Shown here: positions 47,544 through 56,995 of the stretch, in pieces
Position numbering within the stretch: position 1 is the first letter of the stretch
Layout: each line of letters begins with the position of its first letter
From: a virus
IMG/VR virus record: IMGVR_UViG_3300047509_000177
Location: 1-64,000 of that record
DNA length: 64,000 nt
Strand: one strand, 5' to 3'
The notes under the pieces: model-generated
Database searches by the model: none
Seen by the model: the letters and a program-made list of their open reading frames with translations, nothing else
Told to the model about the DNA's origin: nothing
Position numbers and translations under genes: made by a program

Positions 47544-47624
47544 ATGAGTTGGGAATTGGTTTTACAGATTATTGTAATTCTATTTACGGTTAGAATATTC
47601 TTTCCGATTACTGGCAGGTCTTAA
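47544..47624 (+). CDS. Single-pass membrane microprotein, 26 aa
   Basis: Starts MSWELVLQIIVILFTVRIFF and ends PITGRS. One membrane segment with basic residues after it. Fits exactly between the helicase stop and the next ATG (one base apart), with AAAGGATAA upstream. Function unknown. Confidence 0.5.
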   Translation: MSWELVLQIIVILFTVRIFFPITGRS

Positions 47625-47625
47625 T

Positions 47626-47838
47626 ATGCAACTTGACGAGCAAATTGAGCTTGCTTTTAAAGCAGGAGTGTCGTGGGCTATGGAGAATGCTTATTGTCGT
47701 GATATGACAGGAGTTAGTTATGCAGATGTGGATTTAGATAGGAATATAGAGGAAGGTATACAGGAATATATAAATGGAAATTCAAAACCCAGCAAGAGTG
47801 CTTCGATTTTGGACCAAAGTCATGGCGGGTCTATCTGA
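47626..47838 (+). CDS. Hypothetical protein, 70 aa
   Basis: Starts MQLDEQIELAFKAGVSWAME; acidic and helical. Its 3' end overlaps the HNH gene by 65 bases, which suggests that the HNH gene was inserted near its end. No family recognised. Confidence 0.5.
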   Translation: MQLDEQIELAFKAGVSWAMENAYCRDMTGVSYADVDLDRNIEEGIQEYINGNSKPSKSASILDQSHGGSI

Positions 47839-48184
47839 TGAATGTTGGAACTGGATAGGTGCTAAGGATACAGAAGGATACGGAAATCTATATATAGGAA
47901 AGAGCAAATATAGTAAGGCCCATATCTTCTCTTATATATATCATTACGGATCAATTCCTGCTGATATGCAAGTTCATCACAAATGTGTAAATACTAGCTG
48001 CGTTAATCCAAATCATCTACAGTTGTTAACTGGGTCTGAGAATAATGAAAAATCTAATTCTCCTTCTGCTATAAATAAAAGAAAAACGTATTGCAAATAT
48101 TTTCATCCTTTCGATGAGGAGAACACAATCAGAAAAAATGGTAGACGCATATGTATTGCTTGTGAGAAAGAAAGAAAGAGGTAG
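47774..48184 (+). CDS. HNH endonuclease (homing-type), 136 aa
   Basis: RFWTKV and CWNWIG blocks, then HHKCVNTSCVNPNHLQLLTG at residues 68-87, the HNH core with two Cys, and a C-terminal zinc-binding part (KYFHPFDEEN...ICIACEKERKR). Such free-standing HNH nucleases cut DNA and spread as selfish genes in phages. Start at ATG 47774 keeps the family-typical RFWxKV near the N-terminus. Confidence 0.85.
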   Translation: MEIQNPARVLRFWTKVMAGLSDECWNWIGAKDTEGYGNLYIGKSKYSKAHIFSYIYHYGSIPADMQVHHKCVNTSCVNPNHLQLLTGSENNEKSNSPSAINKRKTYCKYFHPFDEENTIRKNGRRICIACEKERKR

Positions 48185-48190
48185 GTTAAT

Positions 48191-48634
48191 ATGACAAGAA
48201 TTAATTCTCAAAAAGCTCCATTCCCAGACGAGCTTGATGATCTAGTAAAGAATATGAATTATCGCCCAGGATGGAAATTTGAATTAGAACATATGGATCG
48301 TGGACAAGGTAGCGAGGGTCTGACTTTTAAAATTCTCTCGCTTGGATATGATTCTTATCATCCAGATCGTGGTGAAACATATCGTGTATGGCATTATATG
48401 CTTGTTCCTCCTGCCGCGTTTGATCGCCGTGCTTGGCAGCGATGGATATTGGAGCAACTTCTATTGGTAGAGCAGCATGAGGCATGCGAGTTTTTTCAAA
48501 TTGGTGATAAACGTCCCTTCGCGCCAAATCATGGGCCAGGAAGAGATCCATATACAGTTCTTGAGTTAGGCACAGTCGATGATGCTGAGACTAGATTCAC
48601 TGGTGAGCATAAAGCTGGTACTCAAAGTTCATAA
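48191..48634 (+). CDS. Conserved phage protein, 147 aa
   Basis: Contains GWKFELEHMDRGQGSEGLTF, ILSLGYDSYHPD, VPPAAFDRRAWQRWILEQLL and LLVEQHEACEFFQIGDKRPF. I recall this block as a widely conserved early protein of actinophages without known function. Found in the replication operon before primase. Confidence 0.6.
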   Translation: MTRINSQKAPFPDELDDLVKNMNYRPGWKFELEHMDRGQGSEGLTFKILSLGYDSYHPDRGETYRVWHYMLVPPAAFDRRAWQRWILEQLLLVEQHEACEFFQIGDKRPFAPNHGPGRDPYTVLELGTVDDAETRFTGEHKAGTQSS

Positions 48635-48636
48635 AA

Positions 48637-49749
48637 ATGCTTGAGGATCTTTCTTATATTAAGTGTAGAGACTTATTAGAGTCTACGGGCATCAAAAATA
48701 TCTCTGAAAGTTCTGGCGAGATTTCCTTCTCGTGCCCTAGCTCGGATCACTTTCATGGGGATACTTCTCCTTCTGCGCGAATGAATGCTCGTACTTCAGC
48801 GTTCCTATGCCATTCTTGCGGGGTTAGAGGTAATGGAATTACTTTTCTTTCTTGGCATAAATCAATTCCAGAGACTGTAGCTAGGCGTTTGATAGAAGAA
48901 AGATATGGCGGAGGCAGAATCTCGGCCGGAGTAGGAAGCTTAGAACAGGAAGTGAAAAGAATTATGAATCCAGAGATTATAGAAGAGGAGAAGAGAATTC
49001 CTCCCGTTGAGTCTTGGCTCGAAGCGTTTTATCTCGACTGGGAAAATAAGAATTGGTGCCAGGGCTGTTCACCTGACCCTGAGAATAAAAACGAGCATGC
49101 TTGTAGTGGTTGTGCTCAACCTCCTCCTTATAAGCAATATATGTATGATAGAGGTTTTAATCCTAGTATTTTAAATATGTGGGAAATAGGATATGACCAA
49201 ATTTCAGATCGTATTACTATTCCTATTAGGGACCATGAAGGAAGGCTTGTAGGGTTTAAGGGACGCGCTTGGCGAGAGAATACGGTTCCTAAGTACATGA
49301 TACTTGGAGATTATGGGAATCAGAAAAGATATGGATTTCAACCATATAAGAAGTCTCATTATGTGTTTGGTTTAGATAGATTCATTAAAGAGTATAGCTG
49401 GCGAGAAGATAATGTAAGTGCAGTCATAGTTGAGGGAGAGCTAAATGCTATAGCTATGGATCAACATGGGTACGGTTATCATGCTATCGCTATTGCTGGT
49501 AGCGAGTTTTCTGATAAACAAAGAGACTTGATTGTAAGAAATTGTAGCTCAGCTGTTATATTCTTGGATAAAGGCAGAGCGGGGGAAAATGGAACTAAAA
49601 AAGTTGTAGATATGCTGGCATCTTATATGGGATTAAGAGTTATTTTAAATCCTCCAGGAGATGCAGCAGATTTAGATGCTTCAACAGTAAAAGATCTTAT
49701 TGACAATGCGCAACCTTATTTGTCTTTGCAGGTTGAAGGCAGACTATGA
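48637..49749 (+). CDS. DNA primase, DnaG-type, 370 aa
   Basis: N-terminal zinc finger (ISFSCPSSDHFHGDTSPSAR...FLCHSCGVRGN) like CHC2 domains. A second Cys cluster (NWCQGCSPDPENKNEHACSG) is extra. The TOPRIM core has VEGELNAIA (Glu) and FLDKGRAG, where the usual DxD is DKG, so one metal-binding Asp is missing or replaced. It would make RNA primers with the DnaB-like helicase. It overlaps the next gene (ATGA). Confidence 0.82.
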   Translation: MLEDLSYIKCRDLLESTGIKNISESSGEISFSCPSSDHFHGDTSPSARMNARTSAFLCHSCGVRGNGITFLSWHKSIPETVARRLIEERYGGGRISAGVGSLEQEVKRIMNPEIIEEEKRIPPVESWLEAFYLDWENKNWCQGCSPDPENKNEHACSGCAQPPPYKQYMYDRGFNPSILNMWEIGYDQISDRITIPIRDHEGRLVGFKGRAWRENTVPKYMILGDYGNQKRYGFQPYKKSHYVFGLDRFIKEYSWREDNVSAVIVEGELNAIAMDQHGYGYHAIAIAGSEFSDKQRDLIVRNCSSAVIFLDKGRAGENGTKKVVDMLASYMGLRVILNPPGDAADLDASTVKDLIDNAQPYLSLQVEGRL

Positions 49750-50024
49750 ACTTCAGATGTGGATATTGCGGATCTCCTGGTGAGAATGGCAGATGCAAGG
49801 TGTGTGGGTCTGCTATGGAGAAGGAGTATAAATCTTTAGAAGGTGCTAAATATCCAAGTTTAATAAGGAGATGGTTAAAAAGTAGAGATAGAGGATGGGA
49901 ACTAGTTGATTCTATGAGGAGTGAGCTTAAGCTCAGACAATATGAGGATTATAAAGAAGGTAGAAATTGGAAAAGATTTGATGGAGTAATATTTGAGTAT
50001 GAGGAAGATTGTGATAAGATGTAG
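49746..50024 (+). CDS. Zinc-ribbon protein, 92 aa
   Basis: Two CxxC pairs near the start (FRCGYCGSPGENGRCKVCGS) form a zinc ribbon, followed by a basic helical part and an acidic end. Coupled to primase by ATGA. May be a primase accessory or DNA-binding protein. Confidence 0.6.
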   Translation: MNFRCGYCGSPGENGRCKVCGSAMEKEYKSLEGAKYPSLIRRWLKSRDRGWELVDSMRSELKLRQYEDYKEGRNWKRFDGVIFEYEEDCDKM

Positions 50025-50113
50025 GGGTTGATTCGCGCGGCAACTAGGCTAGAGCACTCGGATCGCGCACAGAATCGGCACGTAAATTAAAACGAATTAG
50101 AAAGTAGGGCATA

Positions 50114-50920
50114 ATGGCCCCATCGGGTTTAGACGCATTTCAGCGTCATTCAGATGTCATATCAGCACGACGTAGCGGAGGGGAATTTCAGCGGATCGAT
50201 TATTTCCGTCTCAATGACGGGGAATCGGCGCGGGTTAGGTTCCTAGAGCAAGGAGAGAATCTTACTTGGGCTACTTCTCATCGTATTAAAACTCCTGGCC
50301 TGACTTTCCCCCAGGATGTTCTTTGTTTAGATCAGGAAGATGACGGTACTCCTTGTCCAGCATGCATGTCAGATAATAGAGAAGTAAAGTCTCGTTCTAC
50401 TAAGGGTTATCTAAATATTATTTGGAGAGGTACCGAGGAGTCTGATCTTTCTCGTGCTCCTATTTATAAAAGAAATGATAAAGGATCTCCTGAGAAATCC
50501 CCCAATGGGCAGAAGATAGTTACTGGTTTTGAAGATTCTACTTGGCTTTGGAAGTGTTCTAAGACTGTATTTGAACAGATCTTAGCTAAGGACAAAGCTT
50601 ATAAAGGTCTCATGTCGCGCGATTTCCTCGTGAGCAGAAAAGGCGCGGGGTTGGAGAATACTACTTATTTCATTGAGCCAGCAATAGTGGACGGTGGGCC
50701 GGAACCCCTTACTGTTGCGGATCAGAATCTCGCGCAGGGAAAGTTAGATGTAGTATCAGTTACTACTCCAGGATCATTCTCCGAGATGCAAGCTCTAATT
50801 GCTGGTCTCCCTGTTCCCGGAAAAGAAGGACCACAACCGACTTTCTCCCGTGGTGGAGAGCCGAATGCTGAAGATGTTTTCTCTGGAACTCCCATGCGCT
50901 CGTCTGCTTTCCAGAAATAA
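50114..50920 (+). CDS. gp32-like single-stranded DNA-binding protein, 268 aa
   Basis: FQRIDYFRLNDGESARVRFL followed by WATSHRI, then CLDQEDDGTPCPACMSDNRE (zinc site), NIIWRG, WLWKCSKTVFEQI and GAGLENTTYFIEPA resemble the core of T4 gp32-like ssDNA-binding proteins in actinophages. The C-terminus is Gly/Pro rich. It lies between primase and polymerase. The name follows pattern and context; gene-specific residues were not aligned. Confidence 0.65.
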   Translation: MAPSGLDAFQRHSDVISARRSGGEFQRIDYFRLNDGESARVRFLEQGENLTWATSHRIKTPGLTFPQDVLCLDQEDDGTPCPACMSDNREVKSRSTKGYLNIIWRGTEESDLSRAPIYKRNDKGSPEKSPNGQKIVTGFEDSTWLWKCSKTVFEQILAKDKAYKGLMSRDFLVSRKGAGLENTTYFIEPAIVDGGPEPLTVADQNLAQGKLDVVSVTTPGSFSEMQALIAGLPVPGKEGPQPTFSRGGEPNAEDVFSGTPMRSSAFQK

Positions 50921-50921
50921 A

Positions 50922-51155
50922 ATGTACGAGTACAGAATACGTTGGAAAAGAAAAGGTTTAAAAAGTAGATTAAAGATATATCAAAATATAGGCAATGCAG
51001 AAAAATTTATAGAGACTTTGAAAGGAAATTATTATAGAGATGATCCAAATTATGACGGCGAGAATGGAATTGATTATTATGAGAAAGTTCCTGAGCTAGA
51101 AAATGATCCTGTTATAGAAAAAAGATCAGTAGGTACATGGTCTAGATATAGATGA
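50922..51155 (+). CDS. Small basic protein, 77 aa
   Basis: ATG 50922 is two bases after the SSB stop (starts MYEYRIRW). Basic first half, acidic second. Overlaps the polymerase start by ATGA. No family recognised. Confidence 0.55.
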   Translation: MYEYRIRWKRKGLKSRLKIYQNIGNAEKFIETLKGNYYRDDPNYDGENGIDYYEKVPELENDPVIEKRSVGTWSRYR

Positions 51156-54100
51156 TACATTTACATCATCATGACAGCGATTCTATTTTAGATGGTTTAG
51201 GAACTCCACTTCAATGTGCAGAAATTGCTGCCGAATTAGGTCAGACATCTTTAGCTCAATCAAATCATGCAACTTTAAGCGGGTCACTGAAGCATATAAA
51301 GGCTTGTAATAAAGTAGGAATACAACCCATATGTTCCGTGGAGGGATATTTTCGCCCAAATCGCCTCGTAAGAGATAAAGATTGGAGATTCCGTAAGTGG
51401 CATTATCTTCTTCATGCTAAAAACCTCAAGGGCTGGCATAACTTAATTAAGATCACCAGTGCCGCTTTTGCAGATGGAATGTATCAATTCCCATGCTTTG
51501 ACTGGGAGTTATTAGAAAAGCACCACGAGGGCCTAATCGCCAGCACGGCTTGCATATTAGGCCCGCTACCATTTCTAATTGAGAATGGTTCTGAAAAAGA
51601 AGTAGATGATTTTGTTGTAAGAACTAAGAAGATATTTGGTGAGGATTTCTATATAGCGATCATGCCTCACGATTTTGACCGTCAGAGAGCAGTAAATTTA
51701 GAGCTAATATCGATAGCAAATAAACACGGAGTTCCAATTGTATATGAGGGTGACTCACATTACCCTAAAAAAGGTTGGGTAGATACTCAAAAGATAGCCA
51801 TTCTCATTGGAACTAATTCTACAGTCGCAGATGCAGATGCGCAGAATAAAGAGAGACTAGAAAATAATGAAGAGATTTATGAGCTTTGGCACGATGGTCT
51901 TCATATTATGGGAGAGGGCGAGGTAAGAGAAACCTTTGCGCGAAATCATCCCGACATTCCTAGCAATATAATTGACGAATCTATCTCGAATACTGATTAC
52001 ATTGGATCAAAAATTGAACCCTTTCTCATGAATAGGTCAGTCAAGATGCCACGGGCAGGAAAATCGCCGAGAGAAGCTGAGGATAAAGTAATTCAATGGT
52101 GCTGGGCAGGAATGGAGGATAAAGGATTAAGAGGAAATAAAGTATATGAGGATAGGTTGAAGTATGAGCTAGAAGTAATTAGAACAAGAGGCAATTTCGA
52201 TTATTTCTTCATTACGATTGATTGGGTAAAGTGGGCTCGTAGCGCTGATCCTCTCCCTGGCGATTCTGCGCCGAAGAAACCTATGCGTATTGGATCAGGG
52301 CGTGGATCAGTAGCTGGGTCTCTTGTTTCATATCTTTGTGGTATTACTACGCTAGATCCTATCGCTTATAAGCTGAAGTTTGAGAGATTTCTGAACCCTG
52401 AAAGAAAGGGGCTGCCAGATATAGATGTAGATTTTCCTAGTAAAAGAAGAAACGAAGCAAAGGAATATCTTGCTAGGAAATATGGGGAGAAAAATATTGC
52501 CGATGTAATAGCTCAGCAGCATTTCCAGCCGAGAGCTGCTCTGAAGAATGTTACTAAGGTAATAAATGGTTTTGATAGCGAAGCATACAATGAAATTGCT
52601 GATATATGCCATGAAAAATCAGGTCTGATAGATCCTGTTCATGATACTAATTTGGAAGTTATGAGAGGAAGAATTGCTGAGCTAGACCAATGGGCTGGAA
52701 AATGGCCCGAGGAGTGGAAACAAGCTGTCAGATTAGAGAACGGTGGAGACCCATTCTGCCTGCGTATCAGTAAGCACGCGGCGGGAGTGGTTATTACCCC
52801 CGGAGAAATAACAGATTTTATGCCTACGCTTCGTTCCGATGAGAAGGAGGTAGGAGCTAGAACAGCTTGGTCAGAGACTCCAAAGATCTCTATCGTTGAG
52901 GATTTCGGATTTGTGAAGTGGGACGCGCTTGGCCTTACTGGCATGGATCAGCAGCAGATGATAGTAGATCAGATTTATGATAGAAGCGAAGAATATATTG
53001 ATTTAGATAATCTACCTATATTAATTGATCCTATGAAAGTAGATTCTAAAGTTATGCAAGCTTTTCAAGATAAAAGGACACTAGGAACAAACCAGTTCCC
53101 AGGAAATGGTGTGACTTCTTTTATGGCTAGGGCTAAACCTGAAAATGTTATTGATCTTGCTGCTGTTAATGCCTTGTATCGTCCTGGTCCTATGGGGAAA
53201 CAAGGACATTTTCATTATGCAGATAGAAAGAATGGTAGAAAAGAATATAATATACCTGATATTTTAAAACCATATCTTTCTGATACTTATGGATCTTTAT
53301 GTTTTCAAGAGTCTGTAACCGATCTTTTTGAGATTTTGGCAGATTATACTCCTGGTCAATCAGATGGTATTAGAAAGATCATCGCTAAGTTATATCGCGA
53401 GAAGGGGCCGGTAGCTGAGGAAGAGCTTGATAAACATAAAGAAAAATTTATTCAGAAAGCTTCTGAAAAGATAGGGCTAGAAGAATCTGAAAGATATTGG
53501 GAGGAAATACTTCCTTACACTGATTATTCATTCAACAAGGCACATTCTTCTGGGTATGCAGTTCAAGCTTATCAAGATCAATGGTTGAAGGTGAATTATC
53601 CTCTTGATTTCTATTCAGTTATTATGACTTTAGACCCGAAGATTTCTTTACAAGCTATAAAGGAGGCTAGATATTTTAACATAAAAGTTCTTCCTCCTGA
53701 TGTAAATATTTCTAATTCAGATTATACTCCTGACTTTGAAAATAATGCTTTACGTTATGGTCTTTGTGGCATTAAAGGAATTGCGCAAACGTCAGCGGAT
53801 CAAGTAATGAAACTCCGGCCATATTTCTCCCTGGAAGACTTCAATAAAAAGCATGAATTTAAATACTCTAAAGTTAATAAAGGCCACCGAGACAAGCTAC
53901 TTAGAGTTGGTGCTTTGGATTCATTGGGTGGCAGAAAAGACTGGTCGGACAGTGAAAAATCGGCGGAGGAGATTGAGTTGTTAGGCATAAGTCTCTCTGA
54001 TGGAGGAACATTTGGTGATGATGAGAAGTATATAAGAGAAAAAGTTCATTCTGAAGAAGAATATAATAATCTTAATGTGGGTGATAAGGTAGTTGCGGCA

Positions 54101-54445
54101 GGACAACTTGTAGAGATAAAGAAAATAAAAACTAAGAAAGGAAAGAATCCCGGACAAGATATGGCATTTGCGAAAATATCTTTTGGTTTAGATTCTTTTT
54201 CTTGTACTGTATTCCCAAATGTATTTTCTTCTTATAAGGATTTGTTATCTAGCGGCAACAAGGTTGTTATAAGCGGCAATAAGGACGAAAGAGGAATCAT
54301 TGTAAATGATATAATTGCAGTTGATGATTTTGATCATTGGACAATTTGTCCTCACGATAGATTTAAAGCTTCTCAGTCTGTAAAAGAAATGCAGGATAGA
54401 GGAGAACTTCGACAGGATTCTGGCCCAGAGGGAGACCCGCATTGA
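51152..54445 (+). CDS. dnaE: DNA polymerase III alpha subunit (DnaE-type), 1097 aa
   Basis: N-terminal PHP domain (MIHLHHHDSDSILDGLGTPL, TSLAQSNHATLSGSLKHIKA), then GRGSVAGSLVSYLCGIT and PDIDVDF (about residues 422-428) of the C-family palm. LAAVNALYRPGPMGKQ and FNKAHSSGYAVQAYQDQWLK follow in the usual order, and an OB-like part lies near the end (VGDKVVAAGQLVEI). It is the main replicative polymerase. Nearly full DnaE length; the PHP His residues appear kept. Confidence 0.93.
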   Translation: MIHLHHHDSDSILDGLGTPLQCAEIAAELGQTSLAQSNHATLSGSLKHIKACNKVGIQPICSVEGYFRPNRLVRDKDWRFRKWHYLLHAKNLKGWHNLIKITSAAFADGMYQFPCFDWELLEKHHEGLIASTACILGPLPFLIENGSEKEVDDFVVRTKKIFGEDFYIAIMPHDFDRQRAVNLELISIANKHGVPIVYEGDSHYPKKGWVDTQKIAILIGTNSTVADADAQNKERLENNEEIYELWHDGLHIMGEGEVRETFARNHPDIPSNIIDESISNTDYIGSKIEPFLMNRSVKMPRAGKSPREAEDKVIQWCWAGMEDKGLRGNKVYEDRLKYELEVIRTRGNFDYFFITIDWVKWARSADPLPGDSAPKKPMRIGSGRGSVAGSLVSYLCGITTLDPIAYKLKFERFLNPERKGLPDIDVDFPSKRRNEAKEYLARKYGEKNIADVIAQQHFQPRAALKNVTKVINGFDSEAYNEIADICHEKSGLIDPVHDTNLEVMRGRIAELDQWAGKWPEEWKQAVRLENGGDPFCLRISKHAAGVVITPGEITDFMPTLRSDEKEVGARTAWSETPKISIVEDFGFVKWDALGLTGMDQQQMIVDQIYDRSEEYIDLDNLPILIDPMKVDSKVMQAFQDKRTLGTNQFPGNGVTSFMARAKPENVIDLAAVNALYRPGPMGKQGHFHYADRKNGRKEYNIPDILKPYLSDTYGSLCFQESVTDLFEILADYTPGQSDGIRKIIAKLYREKGPVAEEELDKHKEKFIQKASEKIGLEESERYWEEILPYTDYSFNKAHSSGYAVQAYQDQWLKVNYPLDFYSVIMTLDPKISLQAIKEARYFNIKVLPPDVNISNSDYTPDFENNALRYGLCGIKGIAQTSADQVMKLRPYFSLEDFNKKHEFKYSKVNKGHRDKLLRVGALDSLGGRKDWSDSEKSAEEIELLGISLSDGGTFGDDEKYIREKVHSEEEYNNLNVGDKVVAAGQLVEIKKIKTKKGKNPGQDMAFAKISFGLDSFSCTVFPNVFSSYKDLLSSGNKVVISGNKDERGIIVNDIIAVDDFDHWTICPHDRFKASQSVKEMQDRGELRQDSGPEGDPH

Positions 54446-54669
54446 GTGAGTATTTAAATTTTGAAGAGGATGACCATTATGATGGGAAGACTAAAAGAAT
54501 TATAGTAGTTAGTAAGAGACATCTAAACATCTTAGGTGCGATAAAGTGGTATGGAGCTTGGAGACAATATACATTCTATCCAGAATCTGACACTATATGG
54601 AATAAACAATGTTTGAATGATATTCTAGACTATATAAATAATTTAATGCAGGAAAGAAAGAAATCTTAA
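54442..54669 (+). CDS. Conserved small phage protein, 75 aa
   Basis: TTG start overlaps the polymerase stop (TTGA), with GGGAG upstream. The block RIIVVSKRHLNILGAIKWYG, AWRQYTFYPES and CLNDILDYINNLM is familiar from phage genomes but without function. Coupled to the RecA-like gene by TAATG. Confidence 0.6.
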   Translation: MSEYLNFEEDDHYDGKTKRIIVVSKRHLNILGAIKWYGAWRQYTFYPESDTIWNKQCLNDILDYINNLMQERKKS

Positions 54670-55754
54670 TGTCTCCAGTTATGACCGAGAATCTTGAGCG
54701 CGACATTGAGATAATAAGGAAAAAGCGTGGTCCAAAGGCTATATACACAACGTATGAAGAACCTCCTATATATCGTATCCCATTTGATTCTCCTGGACTA
54801 AATAGAATTACTTCGGGAGGGATACCCTTGGGTCGGATTACTCGTTTTTGGGGAGGTCCGATGAGTTCCAAGAGTCTTTTGGCATGGCAAATTGTTCGTA
54901 AAGCTAGAGAGATGGACCTTGCTGCTACTTGGTGGGATATTGAGCGGCAAGTATCAAAAGAATTTGCGGAGAAAATGGGATGTAAAGGAATTCATATAGA
55001 GACAGCTAGGATTATTGAGGATATAACTAGAGAGTTACAGCTGTTACTAGGATCGGTGCATCTCCATGTTCTGGACTCATGCTCGGAGGCTATACCCCAG
55101 GATAGATGCAATAAGGACCCTGCTGATTGGCATATAGGGTTAGACATTCGTGTATGGAATAAGTGTTGGGAATATATAATGAGTGCTATGGATAAGAATG
55201 AAAATTCTATTATTGCGATAGACCACGCAAAGAGTACTTTTTCTCCAAGCTCGCCAGGCGGGCGTATATCAGAAAAACCCTTGGGAGGGAAGGAGATTGA
55301 GCATCATTCATCGCTTTCCCTACATATGAAAAATACTAAGTGGTTATATTATGATGAAGAAGGGATGCTTCAGACTGAGGATAAGTTAAAAGATAAAGGA
55401 ATAATTGGTTTTGCTGGGAAGCCTGAGCCTGATGGAATGGAAGTAGTAGTTAGAACTTCTAAGAGTAGGGTTTGCACACCTTTTAAAATTGCTAATCTTA
55501 GGCTTGATTTTAAAGATCTAGAATTCGATCATACTTTTGAGCTTATGCAAGGTGCAGAATATTTTGATAAAATGGGTGGATTAGCACATAGGTCTGGGCA
55601 ACCTGCAATTGCTCATCGGGCAGCAAAGCAGGGCGGATGGGTTTCCCTTCCATCCGGCGAGAAAATTCAGGGAGAAAGAGCATTAAGACAGAGAATAGAG
55701 CAGGATATAGACCTTCAGCGCCTTATCCGCCGTGCAATGCTTCAAGGTAATTAA
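54669..55754 (+). CDS. RecA/Sak-like recombinase ATPase, 361 aa
   Basis: FDSPGLNRITSGGIPLGRIT leads into a P-loop GGPMSSKS near residues 62-69 (RecA has GPESSGKT), then WWDIERQ and LHVLDSCSEAIPQ as Walker B, and HAKSTF/GGKEIEHHSSLSLHM as later RecA motifs. The order fits RecA-fold recombinases of phages. The P-loop lacks the middle Gly of GxxxxGKT, so ATP binding may be altered. It lies in a recombination set with Cas4-like nuclease and RuvC. Confidence 0.75.
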   Translation: MSPVMTENLERDIEIIRKKRGPKAIYTTYEEPPIYRIPFDSPGLNRITSGGIPLGRITRFWGGPMSSKSLLAWQIVRKAREMDLAATWWDIERQVSKEFAEKMGCKGIHIETARIIEDITRELQLLLGSVHLHVLDSCSEAIPQDRCNKDPADWHIGLDIRVWNKCWEYIMSAMDKNENSIIAIDHAKSTFSPSSPGGRISEKPLGGKEIEHHSSLSLHMKNTKWLYYDEEGMLQTEDKLKDKGIIGFAGKPEPDGMEVVVRTSKSRVCTPFKIANLRLDFKDLEFDHTFELMQGAEYFDKMGGLAHRSGQPAIAHRAAKQGGWVSLPSGEKIQGERALRQRIEQDIDLQRLIRRAMLQGN

Positions 55755-55916
55755 ATGGGATATGATTCTATAAAATTATTTGAGATCTACGTTCAGGTTT
55801 CTAGACATAATAGCGATAGAGATAAAGAAGACGATATGCTGGTTAGGAATTTAGAAATAGAAATAAAAAAAATACTTGAAAGCAAGAAATATGAACAAAT
55901 AATGGTTAGTTGGTGA
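55755..55916 (+). CDS. Small hypothetical protein, 53 aa
   Basis: ORF from ATG directly after the RecA-like stop to TGA at 55914-55916 (starts MGYDSIKLFEIYVQVSRHNS). Charged, helical. AAGG upstream within the previous gene. Unrecognised but well packed between genes. Confidence 0.55.
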   Translation: MGYDSIKLFEIYVQVSRHNSDRDKEDDMLVRNLEIEIKKILESKKYEQIMVSW

Positions 55917-55921
55917 TATAA

Positions 55922-56995
55922 GTGGGGCTTACACGCCAACAACTTTGGGGTTTGCTCTCGAACATCACTCCTGTAGAGGCAACTCTTTTATCTGCATATG
56001 AAAACGAAGAGGAGAAGATTTGGCGGGAAGGTTTAGGAGATTCTCCTCATGGTCATAAGTGGGCAAGCTCCTTCCACGGCTCAAGCTTCCCCGGGGATGA
56101 TGATTCTGTATGTGGTAGAGCTTTAGTATATGGGTTGACTGATCCTGCGCCGGAATCTCCGCTGGCTCCTAAAACTAGAGCTATATTCGATGTAGGAACA
56201 CAGCACGAGCATAATTGGGTAAAGAGACTATCTAACTACGGAGTACTTCTTTCTGCCGATGTAACAGGAAAAGATGAATATCAAACTAATTTTTCTGATT
56301 CTGAAGTATGGTTGTCTGGTAGCCCTGACGTAATTATGCTCCCTCCCTTCTGGAATAAAAGTCATGTAGCTGAGATAAAGACTACTAAGCATGAAAATGT
56401 AATTAAGATGCAGCAAAATCCAGAGGATACGCCTTATTCGCATTCAAAGTACGTTAGACAGACTAAACTATATATTGGAGAAGCACGAGATAACAATTTT
56501 TCTCCTACAGTAGTAGTTTGTGAACTAGGCGGTGTATTGATAAAGAATGGGAAAGATAAATGTTCTATGCCGCATTCTGGTTCTTGCATTCCTAAGCTTC
56601 TAAAAGTACTGCCTCCCGATGATGGAACTCTAATTTATTCTTCTCGCGAAGAACCATTTTGTATTGCTAGTTATTACATACCTTATGATAGAGAATTTAT
56701 GATAAAAGGAAAGAAAAAGCTTAAAGAATTAAGAGGATACTTTGAAAGGGGTGAGATCCCGCCTCATGTTAGAGAGGGCGAGAGCGCGAAGTGGAGCGTT
56801 GGTCAATGCCAGTATTGTTCTGAAAAGAAAAGATGTAAAGTTGACTATAAAGAGAAAAGAAAACACCTTTCTGAATCTGAGGTAGTAAATTTTACAAAGA
56901 CCATACGACCCTGGTATAATTATCAAGACGCTCGAGCGGCGGTATTCAACAGATGGGGAGTTAAAGATCCTCTTAAAGAGAAAGAATTAGTATGA
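55922..56995 (+). CDS. Cas4-like PD-(D/E)XK nuclease, 357 aa
   Basis: GTG start. The nuclease core has WLSGSPDVIMLPPF (Asp) and HVAEIKTTKHEN (ExK), and a C-terminal Cys cluster VGQCQYCSEKKRCKVD that, with an earlier Cys, could hold an iron-sulphur cluster as in Cas4/AddB-type exonucleases. It likely processes DNA ends for recombination next to the RecA-like protein. No CRISPR is present, so a defence role is not implied. Confidence 0.78.
   Translation: MGLTRQQLWGLLSNITPVEATLLSAYENEEEKIWREGLGDSPHGHKWASSFHGSSFPGDDDSVCGRALVYGLTDPAPESPLAPKTRAIFDVGTQHEHNWVKRLSNYGVLLSADVTGKDEYQTNFSDSEVWLSGSPDVIMLPPFWNKSHVAEIKTTKHENVIKMQQNPEDTPYSHSKYVRQTKLYIGEARDNNFSPTVVVCELGGVLIKNGKDKCSMPHSGSCIPKLLKVLPPDDGTLIYSSREEPFCIASYYIPYDREFMIKGKKKLKELRGYFERGEIPPHVREGESAKWSVGQCQYCSEKKRCKVDYKEKRKHLSESEVVNFTKTIRPWYNYQDARAAVFNRWGVKDPLKEKELV

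Noticed and set aside
55922-56995. CRISPR-Cas system implied by Cas4-like protein
   Set aside because: No repeats or other cas genes nearby; Cas4-like nucleases are common in phage recombination blocks.
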